18,467 bases of DNA, taken from positions 1-18,467 of the forward strand of contig JBFOMB010000009.1 of NCBI GenBank assembly GCA_040830545.1, read 5' to 3'. The position numbers and the translations under genes are program-made. A model generated the notes under the pieces. That model saw nothing but the letters and a program-made list of their open reading frames with translations, was not told the DNA's origin and did no database searches. This document shows positions 1-7,122 of this stretch, in pieces (the first letter of the stretch is position 1; each line of letters opens with the position of its first letter). Source of the DNA: HXMU1420-2 sp040830545. Lineage in GTDB: Bacteria > Pseudomonadota > Alphaproteobacteria > Rhodobacterales > Rhodobacteraceae.

Positions 1-13
1 AGGAGGGCATCAC

Positions 14-58
14 ATGAACCGCATCGCCTTGACCCTCCGGGGCCTGCTCACCGTCTAA
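14..58 (+). CDS. Possible 14-residue leader-like mini-ORF
   Basis: The ATG at 14 is preceded by AGGAGGG with seven-base spacing, one of the best Shine-Dalgarno matches in the window. The peptide reads MNRIALTLRGLLTV and then stops at TAA. It has no recognisable family. It could be a leader peptide, a remnant of an interrupted gene, or chance. The good ribosome site is the only support. Confidence 0.2.
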   Translation: MNRIALTLRGLLTV

Positions 59-85
59 GCCAGCGGGCTGGTGTGACGTGACATC

Positions 86-99
86 CGGCCAATTGGCCG
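86..99. repeat. Perfect 14-base palindrome
   Basis: CGGCCAATTGGCCG is its own reverse complement. It lies about 20 bases before the point where soxA homology begins. It may be part of the end of an inserted element or an operator. No function can be assigned. Confidence 0.5.
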
Positions 100-119
100 C
101 TCCCAACGTTTCATTCTAG

Positions 120-743
120 GCCTGGGCCGATGGCCAGATCGGTGATTTTGACGCGCGCGCCTACCGCATCTCCTTTTCGGGCGAACTCAGCTACGAAATC
201 GCCGTGCCCGCCAGCCAGGGGCAGGCGTTCTGGGACGCGCTGATGGCAGCCGGCAAGGAATTCGGCGTCATGCCCTATGGCACCGAAGCGCTGCACATCA
301 TGCGGGCCGAAAAGGGCTTTATCATGATCGGCGATGAAACCGACGGCACGGTGATCCCGCAGGACCTGAACATGCAGTGGGCGATCTCGAAAAAGAAAGA
401 GGATTACCTGGGCAAACGCGCACAGGAACGGTCACACATGACTGACCCGACCCGCTGGAAACTGGTGGGGCTGGAAACGGTTGATGGCTCTGTCCTGCCT
501 GACGGGGCCTACGCAATGGCTGATGGGATCAACGCCAACGGGCAGCGCAACGTGCAGGGGCGCGTGACCTCGACCTATCATTCCCCAACGCTGGGCAAGG
601 GGATCGCCATGGGGCTGGTCCTGCATGGGCCCGACCGGATGGGCGAGGTGCTGGATTTCCCCGGCACCGACGACAAGGTCTATCAGGCGCGGATCGTGGA
701 TCAGGTCTTCTATGACAAGGACGGGGAGAAGCAGAATGTCTGA
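120..743 (+). CDS. soxA: Sarcosine oxidase alpha subunit, C-terminal fragment
   Basis: This encodes the C-terminal aminomethyltransferase-like (GCV_T/folate-binding) part of the alpha subunit of heterotetrameric sarcosine oxidase. That cytoplasmic flavoenzyme demethylates sarcosine to glycine and passes the one-carbon unit to tetrahydrofolate. Visible family hallmarks are RISFSGELSYEI at the start, the ALHIMRAEKGF stretch, and the YHSPTLGKGIAMGLV segment near the end. A whole alpha subunit is about 1000 residues; only about 207 codons remain. The frame is open from 120, directly after an in-frame TAG, and homology is already strong at 120-200, so the break lies at about 110-122. A GTG at 204 could start a shorter frame but has no ribosome site. 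The end overlaps soxG by 8 bases, as in normal soxBDAG operons. It is a pseudogene if the junction is genuine. Confidence 0.85.
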   Translation, partial: AWADGQIGDFDARAYRISFSGELSYEIAVPASQGQAFWDALMAAGKEFGVMPYGTEALHIMRAEKGFIMIGDETDGTVIPQDLNMQWAISKKKEDYLGKRAQERSHMTDPTRWKLVGLETVDGSVLPDGAYAMADGINANGQRNVQGRVTSTYHSPTLGKGIAMGLVLHGPDRMGEVLDFPGTDDKVYQARIVDQVFYDKDGEKQNV

Positions 744-1302
744 GGCGGTAAGCGCAGTCATGGGCGCCCGGTTCCACGGGCTGGCCCGGATCGAAGAGAC
801 CGGATTGCAGGGCATGATCACCCTGCGTGGCGATCTGGCGTCTAAACCGATGGCCAAGGCCGTGAAATCCGCTGTGGGCGTTGCGATTCCCGCACAGCGA
901 TCCGTGACCATGGACGGTGATAGCAGCGCAGCCTGGATGTCCCCCGACGAATTGCTGCTGCTCTGCCCGCATGACACAGCCGAGGCGACAACCGCAGCCT
1001 TGGGCGAGGCACTGGCTGGCCAGCACCACATGGCGGTCAACGTCTCCGATGCCCGCGCAGTGTTCCACGTCACAGGCCCCGCCGCGCGCGAGGTTCTGGG
1101 CAAGCTCTGCCCGGTCGATTTTAGCCGCGACGTGTTTGCCGTTGGCGAAATCCGCCGCACGCGCATGGCACAAGTCGCCGCCGCCGTCTGGCAGGAAGAC
1201 GAAGACACGTTCCGCGTCGTCTGCTTCCGGTCGGTGGGGGACTATGTGTTCAACCTGCTGAAAGTGGCTGCGGATCCGGAGTCAGGCGTGGGCGTGTATT
1301 GA
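736..1302 (+). CDS. soxG: Sarcosine oxidase gamma subunit
   Basis: The 188-residue product matches the usual size of the gamma subunit of heterotetrameric sarcosine oxidase (SoxG family). It is a small GCV_T-like subunit that packs with alpha, beta and delta in the cytoplasm. Typical features are the WMSPDELLLL segment (residues about 67-76), the DARAVFHVTGPAAREVL segment, and the C-terminal CFRSVGDYVFNLL. The ATG at 736 lies inside the soxA end (8-base overlap), which implies translational coupling. A longer in-frame start exists at 625 but would run inside soxA. It is the last gene of the operon, followed by a hairpin at 1373-1401. If soxA is really broken upstream, this gene may be orphaned. 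Confidence 0.92.
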   Translation: MSEAVSAVMGARFHGLARIEETGLQGMITLRGDLASKPMAKAVKSAVGVAIPAQRSVTMDGDSSAAWMSPDELLLLCPHDTAEATTAALGEALAGQHHMAVNVSDARAVFHVTGPAAREVLGKLCPVDFSRDVFAVGEIRRTRMAQVAAAVWQEDEDTFRVVCFRSVGDYVFNLLKVAADPESGVGVY

Positions 1303-1372
1303 GCGACAGGATCGACTGACGGCCAACCTTAAGCACGAATACCCTGACGCTCTGGCGGCATTTGCGACAATT

Positions 1373-1401
1373 AAACGGCCGGGGCGAAAAGCCGGACGTT
1401 T
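1373..1401. terminator. Hairpin between convergent soxG and methyltransferase
   Basis: AAACGGCCGG (1373-1382) and CCGGACGTTT (1392-1401) pair over ten positions with one mismatch, around a nine-base loop. The hairpin sits between the convergent ends of soxG and the FkbM-type gene, and its last base is part of that gene's stop codon. It probably works as a shared terminator, although neither side has a long T tract. Confidence 0.5.
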
Positions 1402-2162
1402 CAGTTGAACACGAAACTACAAAACCGCGAATGCGCACCTTGTGACGTTAGCGCCTGCCGAACCGACATTGCCGCTTCATTGTCCGGAGTCGCCGTTTCG
1501 TAAAACGACAGCGTTTCAGCCAGTTGCGCCATGGCGTTCACGCGATCTGTCTCCGGCAAAAACGGCGCATGGGTCGACAGATAAAGCGTCGGGCGGTGCT
1601 CTTTCAACCAGGGCACCAACGCAGGCAGCACCGAAAACTCCGCCCCCTCGATGTCCATCTTGACCAGTGACACGCGGCTGAGGTCGGTTTGCGCGGCAAA
1701 CGTGTCCCACGCCAGCGTCACAGCGGAAAACCCGTCCCCGCCTGTGTTCAGCAGGCTTGTCATGCTGTCCCCGGTCTCGCCCCCAAAACTGGCCATCCGC
1801 GCGATCCCGGTCTCACCGGACAGTGCAACGGGCAGGGCGGACACGTTGGTCAAGCCGTTCAACTCGATATTCCAAGCAAGATGCCGATACGCGCGCGGGT
1901 CAGGCTCGAAACACCAGACCTTCGCCGCCTTGCGCGCGCCGTATAGAACCGTTGGCCCGATCCACGCGCCGATGTCCAGGTAATCCCGATCCGCCTGCAA
2001 ATACCGGTCCAGCACGCGAAATGTCTCGGGCTCCCACGCGCCCGAACTGGCCTTGCGCCAGAACTTGCTGTGATAAGGGTCACAGACATAGTTTTCCCCG
2101 GCCAACGTCACGGGAACAGACCCGCGCAGGCGGTACATGGATTTTCGCAGTGCAGTCAGCAT
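1401..2162 (-). CDS. FkbM family SAM-dependent methyltransferase
   Basis: This is a 253-residue class I methyltransferase of the FkbM type, which transfers methyl groups from S-adenosylmethionine, usually onto sugars or small metabolites. The SAM-binding glycine motif is DIGAWIG (residues 63-69), followed by the acidic-loop segment FEPDP (85-89). The FkbM-characteristic KMDIEGAE lies at 168-175. I chose the ATG at 2162 (MLTALRKS) because AAGGGAAA lies a few bases upstream; the frame stays open to 2225, but that extension is basic and unlike the family. It is convergent with soxG and divergent from sodB, with both promoters in the 101-base gap 2163-2263. No glycan or polyketide cluster is nearby, so the acceptor is unknown. 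Confidence 0.85.
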   Translation of the reverse strand: MLTALRKSMYRLRGSVPVTLAGENYVCDPYHSKFWRKASSGAWEPETFRVLDRYLQADRDYLDIGAWIGPTVLYGARKAAKVWCFEPDPRAYRHLAWNIELNGLTNVSALPVALSGETGIARMASFGGETGDSMTSLLNTGGDGFSAVTLAWDTFAAQTDLSRVSLVKMDIEGAEFSVLPALVPWLKEHRPTLYLSTHAPFLPETDRVNAMAQLAETLSFYETATPDNEAAMSVRQALTSQGAHSRFCSFVFN

Positions 2163-2263
2163 GCAGATTTCCCTTGCCTGTTTTCCACGCCTTTCGCCCT
2201 TGACCTCAGTGGGTCCGCGCCGCATTTACCGGGGGGAACCAATTATCAGCGGGAGGCGCACCA

Positions 2264-2863
2264 ATGGCGTTCGAACTACCGGATCTTCCTTATGCACATG
2301 ATGCCCTGGCTTCCAAGGGCATGAGCCAGGAAACACTCGAATATCACCACGATCTGCACCACAAGGCCTATGTGGACAACGGCAACAAGTTGATTGCCGG
2401 GACCGAGTGGGAAGACAAGTCGATGGAAGAGATCATTGTCGGCACGTACGACTCCAACGCGGTTGCCCAAAACGGTATCTTCAACAACATCAGCCAACTC
2501 TGGAACCACAACCAGTTCTGGGAAATGATGGGTCCGGGTGATGCGGGCATGCCGGGTGAACTGGAAAGCGCGCTGGTCGACTCCTTCGGTTCGGTTGACG
2601 AATTCAAATCGCAATTCTCCGCCGCAGGTGCCGGTCAGTTCGGTTCGGGCTGGGCGTGGCTGGTCAAGAACGCGGACGGCTCGCTGGCCGTTACCAAAAC
2701 CGAAAACGGCGTGAACCCGCTGTGCTTCGGTCAGACCGCGCTCTTGGGCTGCGATGTGTGGGAACATTCCTACTACATCGACTTCCGCAACAAGCGTCCG
2801 GCGTACCTGACCAACTTCCTGGACAACCTGGTCAACTGGGAAAACGTCGCCTCGCGCATGTAA
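2264..2863 (+). CDS. sodB: Superoxide dismutase, Fe type
   Basis: The 199-residue cytoplasmic enzyme dismutates superoxide to oxygen and hydrogen peroxide. The metal ligands are visible: H28 in EYHHDLHH, H82 in LWNHNQFW, and D164 and H168 in the signature DVWEHSYY. Glutamine at Q78, just before WNH, is the position typical of iron enzymes, so Fe rather than Mn is inferred, though cambialistic use cannot be excluded. The ATG at 2264 is preceded by GGGAGG (2251-2256) with seven-base spacing. The gene stands alone: it is divergent from the methyltransferase and ends in a strong terminator at 2884-2914. Confidence 0.97.
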   Translation: MAFELPDLPYAHDALASKGMSQETLEYHHDLHHKAYVDNGNKLIAGTEWEDKSMEEIIVGTYDSNAVAQNGIFNNISQLWNHNQFWEMMGPGDAGMPGELESALVDSFGSVDEFKSQFSAAGAGQFGSGWAWLVKNADGSLAVTKTENGVNPLCFGQTALLGCDVWEHSYYIDFRNKRPAYLTNFLDNLVNWENVASRM

Positions 2864-2883
2864 GCGACAACCGCTCTCACATG

Positions 2884-2914
2884 AAAAACCCCGCGCCTAT
2901 GCGTGGGGTTTTTT
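2884..2914 (+). terminator. Rho-independent terminator of sodB
   Basis: CCCC-G-CGC (2889-2896) pairs with GCG-T-GGGG (2901-2908) around the loop CTAT, extended by five A-T pairs, and the right arm runs into a six-T tract (2909-2914). It begins 20 bases after the sodB stop codon and is the clearest intrinsic terminator in the window. Confidence 0.92.
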
Positions 2915-2975
2915 CGTTGGCGGGCCCGAGCGCGGGTCAAGGTAACCGCTCGGAACCAGGCATCTCCCCTCTGAC

Positions 2976-3059
2976 TTCATTGTTCCCAAAATACTCCCGC
3001 CGGAGGCGGTGAGGCCGTCAGGCCGAACACCCGAGGTGAAAATCGGGACGGTTTTCACC
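2976..3059. repeat. GC-rich intergenic element with hairpins
   Basis: The segment starts with CTTCATTGTTCCCAAAATAC, continues into small GGAGGC/GGCC hairpins, and ends in a perfect eight-base inverted repeat, GGTGAAAA (3035-3042) and TTTTCACC (3052-3059), around a nine-base loop. From memory, similar text recurs between genes in Rhodobacteraceae genomes; I cannot confirm copy number here. In the minus direction the hairpin could terminate the gene ending at 3099. Confidence 0.4.
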
Positions 3060-3098
3060 GAGATATCCAGTGCGCCGCAAGGCGCGCCTTTTATCCCT

Positions 3099-4115
3099 TC
3101 ATTTTGCGTGCCCGTGCTGCTTCTGAGCATCTGCCATGCTTGCAAAGTAACAGCTGTCAATCTGTCGGAATCGACTGTCCTCGGGCCAACTCCGCACGTT
3201 TTCTGTCTGGCGCGCCAGATCGGCGGTCATTCGGGGGCTGCTCCAATAGGTGTCGTTCGGGATCAAACGCTCTGACGGGCTGCTGAGGAGGTACGGGCTG
3301 GCTGATAACAGTGCTGCCGCCCCAACCGTGGTGCAGGTCTGCATGCTGTCTGCGCAATGGGCTTCACAAAACCGCCGGATCGGGGTCCAGGCCACAACGT
3401 CATCAGACAGGGCCATGGCCCGTTCGCGAGACGCCTCATTTTCCACCAGGCTCAGCGGAGTCGGAGGAAAGGCCACCAGCCCCAGCCGCCAATGTACATC
3501 ATCCTCCAGCGTCGGCCGGTTCGACGGGGCCATCATGTTGCTTGGGCCATAGAGCGCCTGAAACTGGTCATGTGCTGTGCCCAGCAACAGCGTTGCCTGT
3601 TCCGGCAACCCGGCCTCGATCCCCGCCATCACGTTCAGCAGGGCAGGGGCCTCTTCACGGGCCAGCATATGCCAGCCGACCCGCAACGCGGCCATGGGCT
3701 CGCCCAATTCTACCAGGGCCGCGATTGACGCTGCCTGTGCGTCCGTCTGGCGCGATTGCAGCAACGCGCGAGCCAGTGGTTCACGCTGTTGCGCAAAGGT
3801 CAGCCAGGACCGGCCCGACACGCCCATCGGAAAGCGCAGCAATGCAACCCGGTCCTTGCGCGCCATCATATAGGTGGTGTGCGTGTGCAGATGCCCGCGC
3901 GACGCGATTTCGGCCAGCAGGATCTGCGCGGCGGGGTTTCCGTCATGGGACAATTGCGCAAGTGTTTTCAGCGCAGTCAGATCTTCGCCGTTCAGCCATG
4001 TCTGCACCGCCTGTGCAAAAACAGGATCGTTGGCCCCCTCGATCTCATCCGCGTAGGACGACCCAGGCAGCATCGCCAGCAAACCCATCACCAGCAAACT
4101 CAATAACACGCGCAT
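3099..4115 (-). CDS. Exported helical-repeat-like protein, unknown function
   Basis: This is a 338-residue protein. The start at 4115 gives a clear signal peptide (MRVLLSLLVMGLLAMLPGSSYA, cleavage expected after residue 22). The frame is open for 24 more codons upstream, but those would bury the signal. The mature part begins with an alanine-rich helical stretch (about residues 28-80) that looks like a Sel1/TPR-type repeat, and a second helical block covers about 120-200. Four cysteines sit in the C-terminal third (FCEAHCADSMQTC, then DSCYF), compatible with disulphides in the periplasm. I do not recognise a catalytic motif. It is monocistronic, with the JmjC-like gene upstream on the same strand but separated by 230 bases containing a hairpin. 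Confidence 0.7.
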   Translation of the reverse strand: MRVLLSLLVMGLLAMLPGSSYADEIEGANDPVFAQAVQTWLNGEDLTALKTLAQLSHDGNPAAQILLAEIASRGHLHTHTTYMMARKDRVALLRFPMGVSGRSWLTFAQQREPLARALLQSRQTDAQAASIAALVELGEPMAALRVGWHMLAREEAPALLNVMAGIEAGLPEQATLLLGTAHDQFQALYGPSNMMAPSNRPTLEDDVHWRLGLVAFPPTPLSLVENEASRERAMALSDDVVAWTPIRRFCEAHCADSMQTCTTVGAAALLSASPYLLSSPSERLIPNDTYWSSPRMTADLARQTENVRSWPEDSRFRQIDSCYFASMADAQKQHGHAK

Positions 4116-4312
4116 GGAGCCTGTCCCGTAGAGGAATGTACCTTCCCGTTTGGGCGCAAGATTTGCAAACACCACGCTGGTCCGCAATGGAAAAGCGGAT
4201 GTTGGCGCTACACGAGTTGTTGACGGCGGCTGTGCCTTCCGGTGCGGGCCGCATTTTGAGAGACTGATTGGCGGACCAAGGTCGCGCGCTCAAAACCGGT
4301 CCGACGTACTCG

Positions 4313-4338
4313 GGGGGAGCGTGACAGGACGCTCCCCC
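4313..4338. terminator. Ten-base perfect hairpin downstream of JmjC-like gene
   Basis: GGGGGAGCGT (4313-4322) and ACGCTCCCCC (4329-4338) pair perfectly around a six-base loop. It lies seven bases beyond the stop codon of the minus-strand gene at 4346-5326, so it is probably its terminator, despite lacking a good T tract on either side. Confidence 0.65.
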
Positions 4339-4345
4339 ATCTTGG

Positions 4346-5326
4346 TTAAGCCCCCTTAACCAATCTCTTGACCATGCGGGCCGGTGCCTTGATCCGGCTG
4401 GGGCCCGACAGGATCAGCTCGTTGTAGGATTTCGGGTTCCGCTTGGAAATCGCCTGAATCGCGCCCGCCTTGGCCCCATCCCAGAAGGGTGAGCGTCCCG
4501 GCGTGCGCTGGCGCAGGCCCAGCTTCCGCAGCAGGAAGTTGCTTTGATAGGTATAGGCCCGGCGATCGATCTCCTTGGTGCAGAACACCAGCGACACGCT
4601 GACCGACGGTTCGTCGCCATTGCGCACCCAATGCCCGGCCAGCGATGGATGATGCACCGCCACGCCCGGTTTCAGGTGGAATACCTTGCCGTGGTGGGAC
4701 ATGTCCTCGCGATAAGTCGCCGCGTCCAGATTGCCGAAATAGAACCTCTCGATCTCTGCATCCGGCAGATTTTCACGGCTGGACGGGTCATAGACGCACA
4801 CGTCCTTGGTTCCATAGACCTGACACAGGAAGTTTTCCTCATGATCGATGTGATAGGGCGCCGCCACCCCGGGGGAGGAAATGAACGCCGTCATCTGCGC
4901 ATGTGTGATCGTCTCGCGAAACGGCTGATCCATCCGCGCTTCGATCTCGTCAATGGCGGTGTCCAGAAACTCCACGTAGACCGGGTCAGCCTCGTTCAGG
5001 GCGGACACCTTCACCCACGCCTCCTGTTCACCAATCGACTCGATGGCCGTGGCAACGCGTTTCACCGTCGGCATGGAGCCCCAGCCCGCCCCAATGTCAT
5101 GCTGACCCCGCCGCGCCATGAACCGATGCCCGCGCCCCTGATCAATCAACTGTTCGGCAGCCCGCGCCAACCGGGGCAGGGTGAACAACTCGCTATCTGC
5201 GAAATTGTGCTGCAATTCGAACGGAAGCTTCGTGAAATTGCGCCGAAACGCGGCAGTGTCACAGGAAAACAGGGTGTGCTGATCCTGATCCAGAATCTGC
5301 GCATCAACTAATGTGTCCTTCGGCAT
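4346..5326 (-). CDS. JmjC/cupin-like 2-oxoglutarate Fe(II) oxygenase
   Basis: The 326-residue protein resembles the cupin-like/JmjC superfamily of Fe(II)- and 2-oxoglutarate-dependent hydroxylases. The likely iron ligands are H159 and D161 in YHIDHEENF and H232 in PSLAGHWVRNG. A beta-rich double-stranded helix core lies between them (CQVYGTKDVCVYDP, then HLKPGVAVHH). The basic C-terminus (about 265-326) is a tail outside the core. The ATG at 5326 has GAAGGGA just upstream. Bacterial members hydroxylate protein side chains or small molecules; nothing nearby shows the substrate. The family call rests on motif spacing and is fairly sure, the activity less so. Confidence 0.7.
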   Translation of the reverse strand: MPKDTLVDAQILDQDQHTLFSCDTAAFRRNFTKLPFELQHNFADSELFTLPRLARAAEQLIDQGRGHRFMARRGQHDIGAGWGSMPTVKRVATAIESIGEQEAWVKVSALNEADPVYVEFLDTAIDEIEARMDQPFRETITHAQMTAFISSPGVAAPYHIDHEENFLCQVYGTKDVCVYDPSSRENLPDAEIERFYFGNLDAATYREDMSHHGKVFHLKPGVAVHHPSLAGHWVRNGDEPSVSVSLVFCTKEIDRRAYTYQSNFLLRKLGLRQRTPGRSPFWDGAKAGAIQAISKRNPKSYNELILSGPSRIKAPARMVKRLVKGA

Positions 5327-5509
5327 GGTCCGGTCCCTTCAATGTCATGGCGACAGCCGCCCGAGGTTGGCGCGAAAGCAGAGGATATGTCCGGTCCCTC
5401 ACGGCTGGCGCTGCCAACTTCAACTGTTCGTTATTGACAGGACCCTCCCATCACAGTGGCCATTCTGGCAAAACATGCAGGCACAATAACCAGTGATTAT
5501 GGGAAAAGC

Positions 5510-5544
5510 GGAAACGGTATTCTTGCAACCCTGCATCCGTTTCC
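5510..5544. repeat. Inverted repeat GGAAACGG/CCGTTTCC
   Basis: GGAAACGG (5510-5517) and CCGTTTCC (5537-5544) form an eight-base perfect stem. Inside it TGCA pairs with TGCA, giving a compact two-part hairpin. It could be a terminator remnant or a structured leader. No gene end lies directly beside it. Confidence 0.4.
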
Positions 5545-5644
5545 CAAAGCAGAAACAATGCACGCGAATCGTGGCTGTGCTGGACAATCCAGCGATGCAG
5601 CCGAAAGGGGCAGGCGTAAATCATATGCCCGCCATCGCAAGGCG

Positions 5645-5767
5645 TCAGTCTGTCTGATCAGGCGGATAGAGCCGCACGTAACTCTTGACCCACCGATCTT
5701 TGCCCATGCCGACGCTGAAATAGGCGGCGATCTGGTTGCCCCGCGTCCAACTGGTGGTTTGACCCAT
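5645..5767 (-). CDS. Possible small protein, 40 residues
   Basis: An ATG at 5767 opens a 40-residue frame ending in TGA at 5645. The peptide has balanced composition with aromatic and charged residues (GNQIAAYFSVGMGKDRWVKS, then YVRLYPPD), unlike the Arg/Pro/Ala-rich shadow frames elsewhere in the window. A stop codon lies two codons before the ATG, which fixes the start. Only GAGG directly before the ATG resembles a ribosome site, and it is too close. It may be a genuine small protein or the tail of a decayed gene. No family is recognised. Confidence 0.35.
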   Translation of the reverse strand: MGQTTSWTRGNQIAAYFSVGMGKDRWVKSYVRLYPPDQTD

Positions 5768-5793
5768 CCTCTACATAATTTCAGAGGGCCGGA

Positions 5794-5811
5794 TGACGTT
5801 AATAAACGTCA
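5794..5811. promoter_or_regulatory. Inverted repeat upstream of the phosphoesterase
   Basis: TGACGTT (5794-5800) and AACGTCA (5805-5811) are perfect arms around AATA, centred about 80 bases before the phosphoesterase start. Size, symmetry and position suit the operator of a dimeric regulator. No regulator is encoded beside it, and I do not recognise the motif. Confidence 0.4.
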
Positions 5812-5882
5812 ATTCACCTTGCCCGAGGCGGCGGTACATCGGACAACCGCATCAGAGCAGCCAGAGCAAAGCACGAGGCACC

Positions 5883-6776
5883 ATGACCCGACGCGGATTT
5901 CTGAAGGGCCTGTTTGGCGTGATCCTCGCCGGGCTTCTGGCATCGCTTTACGCCTTTTTCATCGAACCGGCTCTGCGGTTGCGGGTGAAAATCTGGCGGA
6001 TACAGCGCAAGGACTGGACCGCGCCGCCGCTGCGGTTCGTTGCGATTTCCGATCTGCATGTGGGTGACCCGTATGTTGGCTTGCGGCGCGTGCAACAGGT
6101 TGTAACCCGCGCAAACGCATTGGGCGCTGATCTGGTCGTTTTGCTTGGCGATTATGCAGCAGGCCACCGGTTCATCACTCAGCCCGTGTTGATTGCCGAC
6201 GTCGCGCCCGAGCTGGCCAAATTACAGGCAAAACATGGCGTCTATGCCATTCTGGGAAATCACGACTGGTGGGATGACAGAACCGCGCAACGTCAGGGTG
6301 GAGGTCCGAACCTTTACGCCCAGGCGCTGGAGGCAGAGGGCATTCCGGTCCTGTCCAATCAGGCGCTGAAACTGCCGGAAGCCGGATGTTGGTTGGCGGG
6401 GTTGGAGGATCAACTGGCCCTCCTACGCGGTTCGCTGGGGATCATAGGTCTGGACGACTTGCCCGGCACGATGGCGCAGATCGAAGATGACGGCGCGCCC
6501 GTTGTGCTGCTGGCGCATGAGCCCGACATCTTCCCCAAGGTGCCGGACCGTGTTGGACTGACCCTGTCGGGACACACCCATGGCGGTCAGGTGCGCCTGT
6601 TCGGGTGGTCACCCATCGTCCCGTCCCGCTATGGCAATCGGTACGCCTATGGCCATGTGCGAGAAGGCACGCGCGATCTGGTCGTGTCCGGCGGGCTGGG
6701 CTTTTCGATCCTGCCTGTGCGGTTCGGCGTGGTGCCCGAGATCACGGTGATCGAACTGACAGGAGAGCAGGCCTAG
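5883..6776 (+). CDS. Tat-type membrane metallophosphoesterase (YkuE-like)
   Basis: This 297-residue calcineurin-like phosphoesterase has the complete dinuclear metal site: D57 and H59 (SDLHVGD), D90 (LLGDY), N126-H127 (GNHDW), H212 (AHEPD), and H231/H233 (GHTHGGQ). The order and the GHTHGGQ ending place it in the YkuE/COG1408 branch, whose members include membrane-associated enzymes acting on lipid-linked pyrophosphates. The N-terminus TRRGFLKG is a twin-arginine motif followed by a hydrophobic segment (about 10-27), so the catalytic domain should face the periplasm or stay anchored. I chose the ATG at 5883 because it places the Tat motif at the start and has GAGG four bases upstream; the frame extends to 5793 with an unrelated leader. 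Its TAG stop is part of a repeat beginning TAGAGCGAAAT. Confidence 0.88.
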   Translation: MTRRGFLKGLFGVILAGLLASLYAFFIEPALRLRVKIWRIQRKDWTAPPLRFVAISDLHVGDPYVGLRRVQQVVTRANALGADLVVLLGDYAAGHRFITQPVLIADVAPELAKLQAKHGVYAILGNHDWWDDRTAQRQGGGPNLYAQALEAEGIPVLSNQALKLPEAGCWLAGLEDQLALLRGSLGIIGLDDLPGTMAQIEDDGAPVVLLAHEPDIFPKVPDRVGLTLSGHTHGGQVRLFGWSPIVPSRYGNRYAYGHVREGTRDLVVSGGLGFSILPVRFGVVPEITVIELTGEQA

Positions 6777-6847
6777 AGCGAAATCGGTCAAAAATCTGCA
6801 TCCGGACAGCGTTTCGGATTTTGTCTGAAACACCGCTGATACGGATG
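6774..6847. repeat. Palindromic repeat at phosphoesterase 3' end
   Basis: The element starts with TAGAGCGAAATCGGT, whose first three bases are the phosphoesterase stop codon, and contains an imperfect long hairpin: CATCCG...CAGCG...TTTC (6799-6814) against GAAA...CGCTG...CGGATG (6828-6847). The first 13 bases after the T match the start of the tandem repeats at 13514 and 13618 with a single T/C change. It is probably one member of a dispersed palindromic family that may also terminate transcription. Confidence 0.55.
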
Positions 6848-7000
6848 TCCGACGGCGCACAAGGCACAGTTAGGTCGTCCTGTCTCTCCTTGAACCCGAA
6901 ACGCGTTTGCGCGCCCAATGGATGCCCTGAACGCATTTCCCGACAACACGCCACAGACCCCTTGCAATCGGTGAAAGCGGCGGCTAAACGGACCGCCAGT

Positions 7001-7077
7001 GCCGCCTTAGCTCAGTTGGTTAGAGCGCTGGATTGTGGATCCAGAGGTCCCCTGTTCAAGCCAGGGAGGCGGTACCA
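7001..7077 (+). tRNA. tRNA-His (GTG anticodon)
   Basis: The 77 bases fold into a full cloverleaf. The acceptor GCCGCCT (7001-7007) pairs with AGGCGGT, with G1 facing T72. The D arm contains AGCTCAGTTGGTTAGAGC. The anticodon stem CTGGA/TCCAG holds the loop TTGTGGA with anticodon GTG (7035-7037). The T arm contains GTTCAAG. The 3' end is encoded as ACCA. The base before position 1 is T and the discriminator is A, so the extra G(-1) of most tRNA-His is not encoded. This is the known alphaproteobacterial form, matched by a divergent HisRS. Confidence 0.97.
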
Positions 7078-7122
7078 TCAGCCAAAGATCAGGATGTGAG
7101 ACGCGCGATCCGATACCACGGT

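Larger units (their letters stand above)
1..119. other. Unassigned segment abutting truncated soxA
   Basis: None of the three forward frames matches the sarcosine oxidase alpha sequence that begins at about position 120. The soxA frame is closed by TAG at 117-119. The segment carries a strong ribosome binding site (AGGAGG, 1-6) seven bases before an ATG at 14, opening a 14-residue ORF that ends at TAA 56-58, and a 14-base palindrome at 86-99. It could be the end of an inserted element, the product of a rearrangement, or a misjoined contig end. The sequence alone does not decide between these, and I do not recognise the element. Confidence 0.5.
5327..5882. other. Gene-poor stretch between JmjC-like gene and phosphoesterase
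   Basis: These 556 bases separate two divergent genes. Apart from a possible minus-strand 40-residue ORF (5645-5767) and two inverted repeats (5510-5544 and 5794-5811), I see no gene. A long plus-strand frame crossing 5456-6067 runs out of frame into the phosphoesterase and reads like low-complexity shadow translation. Promoters for both flanking genes must lie here. Confidence 0.6.

Noticed and set aside
3311..4267. 318-residue plus-strand ORF opposite the exported protein gene
   Set aside because: Pro/Arg/Ser-rich low-complexity translation; the opposite strand has a clean signal peptide and normal composition.
4260..4346. tRNA-like text (GCGGACCAAGGTCGCGCGCT) near the hairpin
   Set aside because: No anticodon stem, T-arm or CCA end can be built; only the terminator hairpin folds.
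4544..5311. 255-residue plus-strand ORF opposite the JmjC-like gene
   Set aside because: Shadow frame; the minus strand carries coherent iron-ligand motifs.
5456..6067. 203-residue ORF crossing into the phosphoesterase
   Set aside because: It overlaps the phosphoesterase start out of frame, lacks a ribosome site and has no recognisable motif.
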